Assembly (NCBI GenBank): GCA_964429915.1
Contig: CAYSDZ010000001.1
Span: 1 to 64,000, forward strand
Reading direction: 5' to 3'
Origin: Alteromonas_F sp964429915
GTDB taxonomy: Bacteria > Pseudomonadota > Gammaproteobacteria > Enterobacterales > Alteromonadaceae
Length of the DNA: 64,000 nt
The notes beneath the pieces were generated by a model that made no database searches, was not told where the DNA came from, and saw only the letters and a list, made by a program, of their open reading frames with translations. Of this stretch, positions 35,180 through 43,072 are shown one piece after another. Position numbers and translations under genes: made by a program. Each line of letters starts with the position of its first letter. The stretch's first letter is position 1.

Positions 35180-36000
35180 ATGATTTAAAAAATATAATCG
35201 AAACCGCTTTTGAGCAGCGAGCAACCATTACGCCTTCAACGGCCAACCCTGCTATTGTAGATGCGGTAAACCAAGTCATTGCAGCACTTAATAGTGGAGA
35301 AGCGCGCGTCGCAGAAAAGATTGATGGGGAATGGGTGGTGCATCAGTGGCTTAAAAAAGCCGTTCTGCTATTTTTCCGTTTGCACGACAATGCCATAATC
35401 GACGGTCAAGAAACCCAATACTTCGACAAAGTACCCCTTAAATTTTCAGACTATACAGCCGAGCAATTTGCAGCCGAAGGGGTACGTGTAGTGCCACCTG
35501 CTACAGTAAGAACGGGCGTGTTTGTGGGCAAAAATGCCGTGCTTATGCCGTCTTATTCAAATATTGGCGCCTACATCGGAGAGGGCACCATGGTTGACAC
35601 ATGGGCTACGGTAGGTTCATGCGCACAAATCGGTAAAAATGTGCACTTATCTGGAGGTGTCGGTATTGGCGGTGTATTAGAGCCGCTGCAAGCCAATCCT
35701 ACTATTATTGAAGATAATTGTTTCGTTGGCGCGAGAAGTGAAATTGTTGAAGGTGTTATTGTAGAAGAAGGCGCGGTTATTTCTATGGGCGTTTATATCG
35801 GCCAAAGCACCAGAATCTACGACCGAGAAACAGGTGAAGTACATTATGGCCGAGTCCCTGCAGGTGCAGTCGTCGTGCCTGGCACTCTCCCCTCATCGAA
35901 AGGTGACTGCAACCTGTATGCAGCCATTATAGTGAAAAAAGTAGATGCCAAAACCAGAGCTAAAGTAGGTATCAACGAGCTTTTGAGAAGCGCAGAATAA
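35176..36000 (+). CDS. dapD: Tetrahydrodipicolinate N-succinyltransferase
   Basis: Succinylates tetrahydrodipicolinate in the lysine/diaminopimelate pathway. The 274-aa protein has an N-terminal helical domain, a left-handed beta-helix (GVFVGKNAVLMPSYSNIGAY, HLSGGVGIGGVLEPLQA) and a short C-terminal domain. The start ATG overlaps the glnD stop (ATGA). A strong terminator follows. Confidence 0.98.
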   Translation: MNDLKNIIETAFEQRATITPSTANPAIVDAVNQVIAALNSGEARVAEKIDGEWVVHQWLKKAVLLFFRLHDNAIIDGQETQYFDKVPLKFSDYTAEQFAAEGVRVVPPATVRTGVFVGKNAVLMPSYSNIGAYIGEGTMVDTWATVGSCAQIGKNVHLSGGVGIGGVLEPLQANPTIIEDNCFVGARSEIVEGVIVEEGAVISMGVYIGQSTRIYDRETGEVHYGRVPAGAVVVPGTLPSSKGDCNLYAAIIVKKVDAKTRAKVGINELLRSAE

Positions 36001-36005
36001 CTGCT

Positions 36006-36035
36006 AAAAAAGCCTGAATTCGTTCAGGCTTTTTT
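36006..36035. terminator. Bidirectional terminator between dapD and yqcA
   Basis: AAAAAAGCCTGAA, loop TTCG, TTCAGGCTTTTTT: a 13-bp perfect stem with a stable tetraloop and T-runs on both strands, serving the convergent map-glnD-dapD and truC-yqcA units. It overlaps the last bases of the flavodoxin gene. Confidence 0.95.
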
Positions 36036-36471
36036 AAAACCTTAACCCATCAAACCATTGAATGACCATGTCTTCAGGTTCGAACACTTCAATACTGTCC
36101 ACTTCAAGTAGATCTGCAACGGGTTTCGCTCCTAAGCTTTCTAGCAGAGAATAGATTTGCTTGCCTGCACCACAAAACGAATCACCATAGCTACTATCAC
36201 CCAACGCAGCCACTGCAAACGGCTTATTGGTTAAGTCTGGCTTTTGCTCAGCCAGGTCACTCACTGCCCATTCAAGATTTGGCGGAATATCTCCCTGCCC
36301 GGTGGTTGATGAAATAACTAAAATCCGGTCTGCACTGGCGAAATCGTCTACGGTAGGTTCTTCCACCACATTCGCTTGTAAACCTTTAGTACTTAAGTGG
36401 CCCTCTATTTCCTGAGCCACATTTTGTGCACTGCCATAGACGGACCCATAGAATATGTTTACTGCTGCCAT
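36034..36471 (-). CDS. yqcA: Flavodoxin-like protein (YqcA/MioC type)
   Basis: A small FMN-binding electron carrier. The 145-aa protein has the phosphate-binding loop in IFYGSVYGSAQNVA and the flavodoxin blocks SSTTGQGDIPPN and ALGDSSYGDSFCGAG. It follows truC by 8 bp. Adjacency of truC and yqcA is conserved from E. coli, which suggests a link to tRNA modification or reductive chemistry, though its partner is unknown. The symbol is assigned by synteny; a MioC relative is the alternative. Confidence 0.85.
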   Translation of the reverse strand: MAAVNIFYGSVYGSAQNVAQEIEGHLSTKGLQANVVEEPTVDDFASADRILVISSTTGQGDIPPNLEWAVSDLAEQKPDLTNKPFAVAALGDSSYGDSFCGAGKQIYSLLESLGAKPVADLLEVDSIEVFEPEDMVIQWFDGLRF

Positions 36472-36479
36472 TGTGAATT

Positions 36480-37220
36480 CTACCTCTTGCTACTCTGTGA
36501 ACCCAAGCTTTGTAAGCAAGCTTGGAAATTTTCTGATAAAGGGGATGATATCACAATCGTTTTTTCTATTTTAGGATGCCAAAACTGAATTTGAGTGCAT
36601 GTTAACAACAAATGTGTACACCCCAAATGGCCTCTAGCCAAGCTATTCTGCTTGCCGTCTCCATGGGTAGTATCGCCAATAATGGGATGACGGATATGAG
36701 CCAAATGACGTCTAAGCTGATGCTTGCGTCCTGAATGTAAATGTAAATCAACCAAGCTGTATCTAGCGCTGCTGTATCTGCGAGTTGAGAAAGGGGCTTC
36801 AAACTGCTTCACACAGGTATACGAAGTAGCAGCAGATTGAAAGATACCTTCTTTTTTATCAGCCTCGGCGAGCTTGTCGGCTTGGTATTTCAACGCATAG
36901 TCAATATAGCCACTGCTGTGTAGCCATCCCCTTACCAAAGCTCGATATCGCTTAACGACTCCACTTTGCCATTGCGCTTGCATCGATGAAACGAGTTCCG
37001 GTGCAAAGCAAAATAGCAGGACACCTGACGTCGGTCTGTCTAAACGATGAATGGCATAAACTCGTTTTCCCGTCGCGTCTCTAACTGCTTGTATGGCAAA
37101 GTCAGTGGCACGGGGATCGAGTGGCGAACGGTGTACAAGTTGACCGCTGGGTTTGTTAATCGCCACAAAGTGGTCGTCTTGGTATAAAATGGAGGGAGAA
37201 GCAAACTTTAATGATGTCAA
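36480..37220 (-). CDS. truC: tRNA pseudouridine-65 synthase TruC
   Basis: Isomerises U65 in the acceptor stem of tRNA-Ile/Asp. The 246-aa RluA-family protein has the catalytic Asp in HRLDRPTSGVLLF and SGRKHQLRRHLAHIRHPI near the C-terminus. It is divergent from the DUF3549 gene; its 5' end lies 26 bp from that gene's start. Gene order truC-yqcA matches E. coli. Confidence 0.95.
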   Translation of the reverse strand: MTSLKFASPSILYQDDHFVAINKPSGQLVHRSPLDPRATDFAIQAVRDATGKRVYAIHRLDRPTSGVLLFCFAPELVSSMQAQWQSGVVKRYRALVRGWLHSSGYIDYALKYQADKLAEADKKEGIFQSAATSYTCVKQFEAPFSTRRYSSARYSLVDLHLHSGRKHQLRRHLAHIRHPIIGDTTHGDGKQNSLARGHLGCTHLLLTCTQIQFWHPKIEKTIVISSPLSENFQACLQSLGSQSSKR

Positions 37221-37246
37221 TTTTTACCCAGAGCAAAGTTACAATC

Positions 37247-38248
37247 ATGTCTAATAATACCATCAATTCTATTTCCGAGTTTTTATTACATGCCGGCACA
37301 CAATATCAAGTGTTCGATTTGGGTAGAGAAACAAAGCAAATCGATGCTCAATTATTCTTGGACATGGAGAACGGAGCCGTCCCGTGTCAAAGACCAAGAC
37401 AAGGAAAAGCGTGGTTTGCACTTTGCTTTTCGCAGCTAGAAAACAAGGTAAAGAACAAACTTGAACAAGCATATTTATGGTTTATTGCTTTACCCATCGA
37501 TGAGAACAGCAAAATTATCGCTGCAACGCGTAATCACTTTTTGCAAGTTATCGTTGATGCACTTCAAAACAACCCAGTATTGAATGACTCACTACCTGAT
37601 AACCCGTATCTGTTTGCGCCTACTGAAACACAAAGAGGTCAATTATCGGCGTTAATACTGTCGATAAACCCTCATCAAATTGAACAACGCAGTAAACCCG
37701 TTATCGCCTACCTTAATGCTCCTGGGGCAGTAGACTGGAGAAAATTAGTTACACAAGATATTTATTGTTCAGCAAATATTATAAATAATGAAGCCACATT
37801 GACTGAATTAGTAATAAATCGTTGGTCTCTTTACGAGGAGAAAGTCAAATCTACACTGCTTAAAGCGCTGAGTAATGTGACGCTCTCCTCTTCGCTCCAA
37901 TCGTTTTTTATCTCCGAACTGAAAAACGCCACCGATAATGCGCAGTCGGAATTATTTTTACTCGCTTTGAGCGGTACTAAGCCAAGCATAGAGATACAAT
38001 CGTTGTTGGCCGAACGATTATTGGCGTTTGATCATCTAAACGTTGACACCCTCAGCATTATCGCGGGTCGATTTTACTGGCACATGAGCCCTGGTTTAGT
38101 TAGGCTCTTTTTCAATGCTTGCTTGGAAATTGATACAAAGTTAGAAAAAGAAGGAACACTCTTTGCTGAATTTTATAAAGATTTGGTGGCTGTGCCACAC
38201 CTTCGCAACGAGGTGATTAAAACCCTGAATGAACTTAGGAATGCGTAA
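37247..38248 (+). CDS. DUF3549 family protein
   Basis: A 333-aa protein of the DUF3549 family, starting MSNNTINSISEFLLHAGTQY with the typical FDLGR segment soon after. The ATG at 37247 is preferred; an ATG at 37211 would run into truC. No signal peptide or membrane helix; mostly helical and probably cytoplasmic. Its neighbours truC/yqcA and DUF3301 are conserved across Vibrionales, Shewanella and Alteromonadales. The function is unknown. Confidence 0.8.
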   Translation: MSNNTINSISEFLLHAGTQYQVFDLGRETKQIDAQLFLDMENGAVPCQRPRQGKAWFALCFSQLENKVKNKLEQAYLWFIALPIDENSKIIAATRNHFLQVIVDALQNNPVLNDSLPDNPYLFAPTETQRGQLSALILSINPHQIEQRSKPVIAYLNAPGAVDWRKLVTQDIYCSANIINNEATLTELVINRWSLYEEKVKSTLLKALSNVTLSSSLQSFFISELKNATDNAQSELFLLALSGTKPSIEIQSLLAERLLAFDHLNVDTLSIIAGRFYWHMSPGLVRLFFNACLEIDTKLEKEGTLFAEFYKDLVAVPHLRNEVIKTLNELRNA

Positions 38249-38251
38249 TAC

Positions 38252-38557
38252 ATGACATTGTTAACAGTTTTTTTGTTAATTCTATTAGGATTTAGCTTTT
38301 TTTTATTTTGGCAAAGTCGAGGAATCTCTGAATCAGCGATTCGTCATGTGAAACACTATTGCGAGCAACACCAGTTACAACTTATCAGTGTGTCTAGAAA
38401 AAGTAGAAAGTTAGGCATAGTAGCAGGACGTATCGGATGGCTTTCAACTTACCAATTTGAATTTTCGGGCAATCAGGAAGATAAATTTGTAGGCTATCTA
38501 TTACTTGCTAATAAACAAATGAAAAAAATCGATGTCCCAGCTTATAAAATCCATTGA
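38252..38557 (+). CDS. DUF3301 family membrane-anchored small protein
   Basis: A 101-aa protein with one N-terminal membrane helix (LLTVFLLILLGFSFFLFW) and a cytoplasmic-looking domain containing AIRHVKHYCEQHQLQLISVS and a YQFEFSG core, typical of DUF3301. It starts 3 bp after DUF3549, so they are co-translated. Function unknown. It is followed by an intrinsic terminator shared with the convergent csrB-like RNA. Confidence 0.82.
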   Translation: MTLLTVFLLILLGFSFFLFWQSRGISESAIRHVKHYCEQHQLQLISVSRKSRKLGIVAGRIGWLSTYQFEFSGNQEDKFVGYLLLANKQMKKIDVPAYKIH

Positions 38558-38604
38558 CTCTGATAGCTCTTGATTAGAGCAACAAAAAATATAAGGCATA
38601 AATA

Positions 38605-38970
38605 GAAAACGATGGCAAAAGCCATCGTTTTTTAAATTTTAATTTCCTTATTAATCTTCCATGTACAGTAAGCAATCCGCTCTTACCTATGTCCGTTGTA
38701 AAATCCATTAGTCCAAAATAACTCGCCATTCCTTTTGCGAGGCGTTAGTCCATTTACGTGTCCTATCCCTTGTCCTTCTCAAATGCGATTTCCTTTCCAC
38801 ACCGATAGCCACCTTGGCCCTGTTCCCTTTGCTTCCTTTCTTTGTCCTTTCCCTTAGCATTACATCTTGTAATGAATCATCATCACTGATGTTGTCCTAT
38901 TTTCTTCCTTAAAAGCTTTCCATAATTGCTATCCATAAATGCTTTCCTAGCTTGCCGTGTTTCCTTGTGA
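38605..38970 (-). ncRNA. csrB: CsrB-family sRNA (sequesters CsrA)
   Basis: The stretch has no ORF. On the minus strand it contains 23 GGA trinucleotides between 38965 and 38646, many as AGGA, AGGGA or GGAA. GGA is the CsrA recognition core, and CsrB/CsrC RNAs carry about 9-22 copies in ~250-370 nt. The 3' end is an intrinsic terminator (38634-38607), and a TAATATATAT -10-like element (38985-38976) fits a start near 38970, giving about 365 nt, close to E. coli CsrB. Some GGAs sit between short hairpins (for example ATTACA-AGA-TGTAAT). E. coli csrB lies in the same syd/truC/yqcA neighbourhood. The exact 5' end is inferred. Confidence 0.85.
38607..38634. terminator. Bidirectional terminator: DUF3301 (+) and csrB-like RNA (-)
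   Basis: AAAACGATGGC, loop AAAA, GCCATCGTTTTTT. The plus strand has a 6-T tail that ends the DUF3549-DUF3301 unit. On the minus strand the same hairpin is followed by GTTTTC and forms the 3' end of the GGA-rich RNA. Confidence 0.9.
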
Positions 38971-39136
38971 CGAGATATATATTACCGAGTTACTTGTTTT
39001 TTTTATGGTTCAATCAAACTTTTTTTGTGAACAATTTATGACAAAATCAATTCAGTAAAAATAAAGCCTTAAAAATCATACCCTTTAAAATACTGAATGA
39101 AATAACTCCGTGATTATTTTCACTATATCCTACGCA

Positions 39137-39158
39137 TTTGTACGATATTTCGTACAAA
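39137..39158. promoter_or_regulatory. GacA/UvrY-type palindrome upstream of csrB
   Basis: TTTGTACGA, spacer TATT, TCGTACAAA: a perfect 9-bp inverted repeat. Its core TGTACG-n6-CGTACA (39139-39156) matches the GacA/UvrY box TGTAAG-n6-CTTACA with one symmetrical change per half. Its centre is about 178 nt upstream of the predicted csrB start, similar to known UvrY/GacA sites at csrB and rsm promoters. It lies just past the DUF3192 stop codon. Confidence 0.7.
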
Positions 39159-39180
39159 CCTTATAGTAAATACCGCAAGC

Positions 39181-39546
39181 TCAAATTTGATCCAAAGCTG
39201 CTTCCCCCCACCCAGTAAGTTCGTTATTCACGAAAACAATCGGTGTGCATTCCTCTTTTGTTGTCACGCCATCATCTTTTAAACTTTGAGTACGATAGTA
39301 AAGTATCCTAACTTGGCCTTCTGAGCTGCTTTTCAATTCATCAAAATCAGCGACACCCATTTTGCTAGTGACGCTTTCTAAACTGTTACCCACATTTAGC
39401 GTTGAAATATGCTTACGATTGTTTTCTTCGCGGTCTTTCCAACTTGCACTGTAACTCCCACTAACATCATCGTCGTGCACAGAAATAACACATCCACTTA
39501 ACAATAATGAGGCAGTCAACCCGCTAATCACTAGACATTTTTTCAT
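39181..39546 (-). CDS. DUF3192 lipoprotein
   Basis: A 121-aa predicted lipoprotein: signal MKKCLVISGLTASLLL with lipobox LSGC, a variable linker, then a DUF3192 domain (LNVGNSLESVTSKMGVADFD, ILYYRTQSLKDDG, TTKEECTPIVF). The fold is related to SmpA/BamE-like small envelope domains, judging by the pattern of a strand, a helix with MG, and two strands; that is inference. A paralogue lies at 44456-44836. Its transcription runs toward csrB. Function unknown. Confidence 0.82.
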   Translation of the reverse strand: MKKCLVISGLTASLLLSGCVISVHDDDVSGSYSASWKDREENNRKHISTLNVGNSLESVTSKMGVADFDELKSSSEGQVRILYYRTQSLKDDGVTTKEECTPIVFVNNELTGWGEAALDQI

Positions 39547-39782
39547 ACCATTTCCTTTCTTTATTTCTTGCTATTAGAATAAAACACAATCTATTTTGCG
39601 GATTTACCGCATTTTTAAAGACAAACACTTGAGCAGCAAATTAAACAACAACCATGCCATTTCCATAATTCATTGATTTATATGTTTTTTTATTTTTTAA
39701 CTTAAAGTCGATTATGAATTTCGCCATAATTTTAGTTAAAATAACCAACTATTAGTAAATAGTTTTTAAAAAGAAAGTTGCC

Positions 39783-40103
39783 ATGTCCAATATTGATACG
39801 CTATTAAACATCTGTGAAGCTTTAGAGCAAAAACACATTGAACCTTCAGTGGCCATGTTAAGAGCAAAATCTTCCCAACCTGTAGCTTTACCTTTAGCGG
39901 TTAAGGCCATTCAGCAGTATAAAAGCGGAGTTCGTGCCTTAAAGAGCAACGCCTCTCAAAGTGAAAATAAAACGTCGGCCAACCACAGAACGTCGATAGA
40001 AGAAAGAGTGGCACAATTGGAGCTTGAGAATAAAAGTTTTCGTCAAAAACTCGATCAGCTTGAAACAAAGCTTGCACGATTAACTCTAAGTAAAAGTGAG
40101 TAA
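39783..40103 (+). CDS. Small coiled-coil protein, possible DNA-binding N-terminus
   Basis: A 106-aa protein with no clear family. The first ~55 residues (ALEQKHIEPSVAMLRAKSS then LPLAVKAIQQYKSG) resemble the helix-turn-helix layout of KfrA-type proteins. The C-terminal third (ERVAQLELENKSFRQKLDQL) is a heptad-patterned coiled coil likely to dimerise. AGAAAG before the ATG serves as ribosome binding site. It overlaps the 3' end of syd by 18 bp on the opposite strand. The intergenic region before it (39547-39782) is AT-rich with no gene. Confidence 0.65.
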   Translation: MSNIDTLLNICEALEQKHIEPSVAMLRAKSSQPVALPLAVKAIQQYKSGVRALKSNASQSENKTSANHRTSIEERVAQLELENKSFRQKLDQLETKLARLTLSKSE

Positions 40104-40622
40104 TTCGATAAAATCAGATAAGGATCTCGCAAGCTGTTTTTGCGCGGGTTTGCCCACTGGCTCTAGAAACACAGCGCCCGTTGCATTATCAACTGTCAAA
40201 ATAAGATTTTCATCATCGGTCACGCCAAAAAAGATGCTGATCGGTTGTTTTAAGCGTTGCTTCATTAAAATGTGACCAATAATGTTTTCTTGTAGCCGTT
40301 CAAAGTCGTCCTCATTCCAAACTTGCAACAACTCGCAATGTCCAAAATTTGCTTGAGCAGGCAAATTATCGCTCCAAAAGACGGTGTAAAAAGCTTTTAT
40401 ATCTTCATGAAGTTTGAAACCTAATGCATCTTCGAGAGCAGTAAATGATTGCTGCGGGTATTGCGCTTGTGGTGACCAAACAACACGTTCTCCATTTTGA
40501 ACTTGTTCATTCAGCACGCACATAGAGGGCCACGCACTATCGTATTCAATGATTCGTTGAGATTCATCAGTGTATTGCATAAATTGATTCACAAACCTTT
40601 CAAGCGATTGGTGTACCTTCAT
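40086..40622 (-). CDS. syd: SecY-interacting protein Syd
   Basis: A cytosolic protein that binds SecY and monitors SecYEG assembly. The 178-aa product has the Syd family segments ALEDALGFKLHEDIKAFYTV, FWSDNLPAQ and QVWNEDDFERLQENIIGH. Placement next to queF and close to csrB is the same as in E. coli. It is divergent from queF with a 54-bp gap. Confidence 0.95.
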   Translation of the reverse strand: MKVHQSLERFVNQFMQYTDESQRIIEYDSAWPSMCVLNEQVQNGERVVWSPQAQYPQQSFTALEDALGFKLHEDIKAFYTVFWSDNLPAQANFGHCELLQVWNEDDFERLQENIIGHILMKQRLKQPISIFFGVTDDENLILTVDNATGAVFLEPVGKPAQKQLARSLSDFIELLTFT

Positions 40623-40676
40623 AAAAATACCTCCTACAATAAGGATGAAGATATAGAAGTATAATCATTTTTAATT

Positions 40677-41531
40677 ATGACACACGCACAATCACCGAAT
40701 TACAAGCTCTCCGACACCCTTTCTTTAGGCCAGACTGTTGAGTATAAAGATGAGTACACGCCCGCTTTGCTACAAGGCGTTCCCCGAAAATTAAGCCGCG
40801 AGCATATAGGCGTTTTAGATAAGCTCCCTTTTACTGGTATCGATATTTGGAATGGCTACGAAGTCTCTTGGTTAAATATGAAGGGGAAACCTCAGGTAGC
40901 AATACTTCGATGTTGGGTGAATATTGATTCTGAAAACCTAATCGAGTCTAAATCATTTAAGCTATATTTAAATAGCTTGAATCAATCTAAATTTGATTCT
41001 TGGGAAAACGTCGCAAGCACGATCAAAACCGATTTATCAGCGATTGCTAAGTCACAGATAAACGTACAGCTTTTCCCGATCAATGAGTTGGTAAATACAC
41101 CAATAGGAAAGCCTGACGGAGAGTGCCTAGATCATCAGGATATCGACATCGATTGCTACACGCCCAAACCCGATTTCCTTTATTCTGAGCCTTCTGACGT
41201 TGAAGAGACCGTGGAAGAGGCACTGTATAGTGAATTGCTGAAATCTAACTGCCTGATCACAAGCCAACCTGACTGGGCAACACTGGTCATAAAATATTCC
41301 GGCAAAAAAATCAATCGCGAGGGTTTGTTGAAATATATTGTTTCATTTCGACAGCACAATGAATTTCACGAACAATGTGTCGAGCGCATTTTTTGTGACA
41401 TACTTAAGCAATGCTCAGTCGACAAGCTTACCGTTTATGCGCGTTACACAAGAAGAGGCGGTTTAGATATAAATCCATTCCGCTCCAATTTTGAAACGCC
41501 TTATGCCGACAGTAGATTACCAAGACAATGA
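40677..41531 (+). CDS. queF: NADPH-dependent preQ0 reductase
   Basis: Reduces the nitrile of preQ0 to the amine preQ1 in queuosine synthesis. The 284-aa protein is the long two-domain (YqcD-type) form. The catalytic Cys192 and Asp199 are in SNCLITSQPDW, followed by IVSFRQHNEFHEQCVERIF with the substrate-binding Glu and His. It is divergent from syd. No riboswitch is visible in the short upstream gap. Confidence 0.97.
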   Translation: MTHAQSPNYKLSDTLSLGQTVEYKDEYTPALLQGVPRKLSREHIGVLDKLPFTGIDIWNGYEVSWLNMKGKPQVAILRCWVNIDSENLIESKSFKLYLNSLNQSKFDSWENVASTIKTDLSAIAKSQINVQLFPINELVNTPIGKPDGECLDHQDIDIDCYTPKPDFLYSEPSDVEETVEEALYSELLKSNCLITSQPDWATLVIKYSGKKINREGLLKYIVSFRQHNEFHEQCVERIFCDILKQCSVDKLTVYARYTRRGGLDINPFRSNFETPYADSRLPRQ

Positions 41532-41542
41532 GAAACGAATAA

Positions 41543-43057
41543 ATGGATGCCCTGCAACAAAAATCTTTGCAAAAATATGCAGACAACCTCGCTCAGCTAA
41601 TCACTCGTTTGTCTGCTTTTTACGAAGGGATTGACGACGCGATTGATAAAGAGTTGAAAAAGCTTCGCGGACATCTAGCGGGGAAACCTGACTTTACATT
41701 AGCGGCTGTCAGTATTCAAAAACTGAACCCATTATTGATGGATGGCAACAAACATATTCGCCATCAAATTAAAAATAAAGTCAGCGAACTGCAAGTACAA
41801 GTGAAAAAAATACAGCAGTTAGACAGTGCCTCTGAGGAGATAAGAAAGTCAATCGCTCAATTGCTAACTGAGTTGTCTTTGCCTACCTCATCATTAAATC
41901 AATTATTTGATCATTTATTTGCAGCTATCGCACTGTTTAAGCAAAATTTAGCTGAAGAATATGATTTGAACGAAAACGAGCTTCAAACAGGCTCCGTCAG
42001 CAAAAACGAAGAGAACGAGCTTAAACATCAAATTCTTGAAGAGTTACAGCAGTGGGTCGATGTCTACGTTAAGAAAAAACCCGACGACGAAGTGCTAGCT
42101 GAACTAAAAATTCAATTGATGCAAGGCTTAGATGAAACACAATTGCTTGAGTCTTGCCTTATTCTTATCAAAACCATTATCAGCGAAACCATGCTTGATG
42201 CATCAGAAAATGGAAAGTTGGTGCAGCGTATTGCCAATGTGCTCAAAAAAACCGATAAGCGTGTTGATGAAGGAATAGCGCTCACCCATAAAATATCTGA
42301 GCGCAATGAAGCACAGTTTGAACACTTAGACGAAATGCTCGTCGCATTCGATTCAAACGTTGAACAGCAAGACAGTGTAGAAGAAGTAAAAAATAAAGCG
42401 CGTGATTACATAAGCGAAATACGTACTCAACTTGAAACTAATCATAAGTCGGATAACCAAGAACAAGAAAAGTTAATGACCTTATTGGTTGATATGCAAG
42501 CGCAATTATCCAAACTTCATCAGCAAACTCAAAATTATAAGCAGCGATTAATCCAGCAAAAGACATCCTTATATACCGACCCTCTTACAGGCGTGCCCAA
42601 TCGGCTGGCTTATAACGAACGGGTAATGCAAGCAATATCCTTTGCAGAAAGTCAAAACGAACCGTTGGCTTTATCGGTGATTGATGTAGATCATTTTAAA
42701 TCAATCAACGATAGGTACGGGCATGCTGCGGGTGATAGAACCCTTCAGATGATTGCTCGCACCCTTAAAAAGGCTCTCAGACCCAACGAATTTTTAGCGC
42801 GCTGGGGCGGTGAAGAATTTGCCTTATTAATGCAAAATCAAGCCGCATCTGATCTTCAAGCCAGGCTCGATGAACTTCGAATGAAGCTTAGCGAACTTCC
42901 TTTTAAGTTCAAGCAAACACCGGTCAAAATTACCGCGTCGTTTGGTGCTTGTTGCTATAAAAAAGGTGAGGCTCTGCAAACTTTTTTTGAGCGTGCTGAC
43001 AATGCGCTCTATGCCGCCAAACAGCAGGGGCGCAATTGCGTCATTATCAATGAATAA
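41543..43057 (+). CDS. Diguanylate cyclase with long helical N-terminus
   Basis: The 504-aa protein has no membrane segment. Residues 1-330 are almost entirely charged helix and coiled coil (for example LTELSLPTSSLNQLFDHLFA), a layout seen in GGDEF proteins of this neighbourhood in Vibrio and Shewanella. The GGDEF domain starts at TDPLTGVPNRLAY, with the active-site variant WGGEEF (GGEEF at 422-426). The inhibitory-site position reads RPNE, not RxxD. It starts 11 bp after queF and ends 15 bp before ppnN, so it is probably in one operon. Confidence 0.93.
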   Translation: MDALQQKSLQKYADNLAQLITRLSAFYEGIDDAIDKELKKLRGHLAGKPDFTLAAVSIQKLNPLLMDGNKHIRHQIKNKVSELQVQVKKIQQLDSASEEIRKSIAQLLTELSLPTSSLNQLFDHLFAAIALFKQNLAEEYDLNENELQTGSVSKNEENELKHQILEELQQWVDVYVKKKPDDEVLAELKIQLMQGLDETQLLESCLILIKTIISETMLDASENGKLVQRIANVLKKTDKRVDEGIALTHKISERNEAQFEHLDEMLVAFDSNVEQQDSVEEVKNKARDYISEIRTQLETNHKSDNQEQEKLMTLLVDMQAQLSKLHQQTQNYKQRLIQQKTSLYTDPLTGVPNRLAYNERVMQAISFAESQNEPLALSVIDVDHFKSINDRYGHAAGDRTLQMIARTLKKALRPNEFLARWGGEEFALLMQNQAASDLQARLDELRMKLSELPFKFKQTPVKITASFGACCYKKGEALQTFFERADNALYAAKQQGRNCVIINE

Positions 43058-43072
43058 TTAGGAAGCCGATTA

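Noticed and set aside
38640..38970. The pyrimidine-rich plus strand as a degraded gene or polypyrimidine repeat.
   Set aside because: No frame is open and the motif spacing is irregular; the minus-strand GGA pattern with terminator explains it better.
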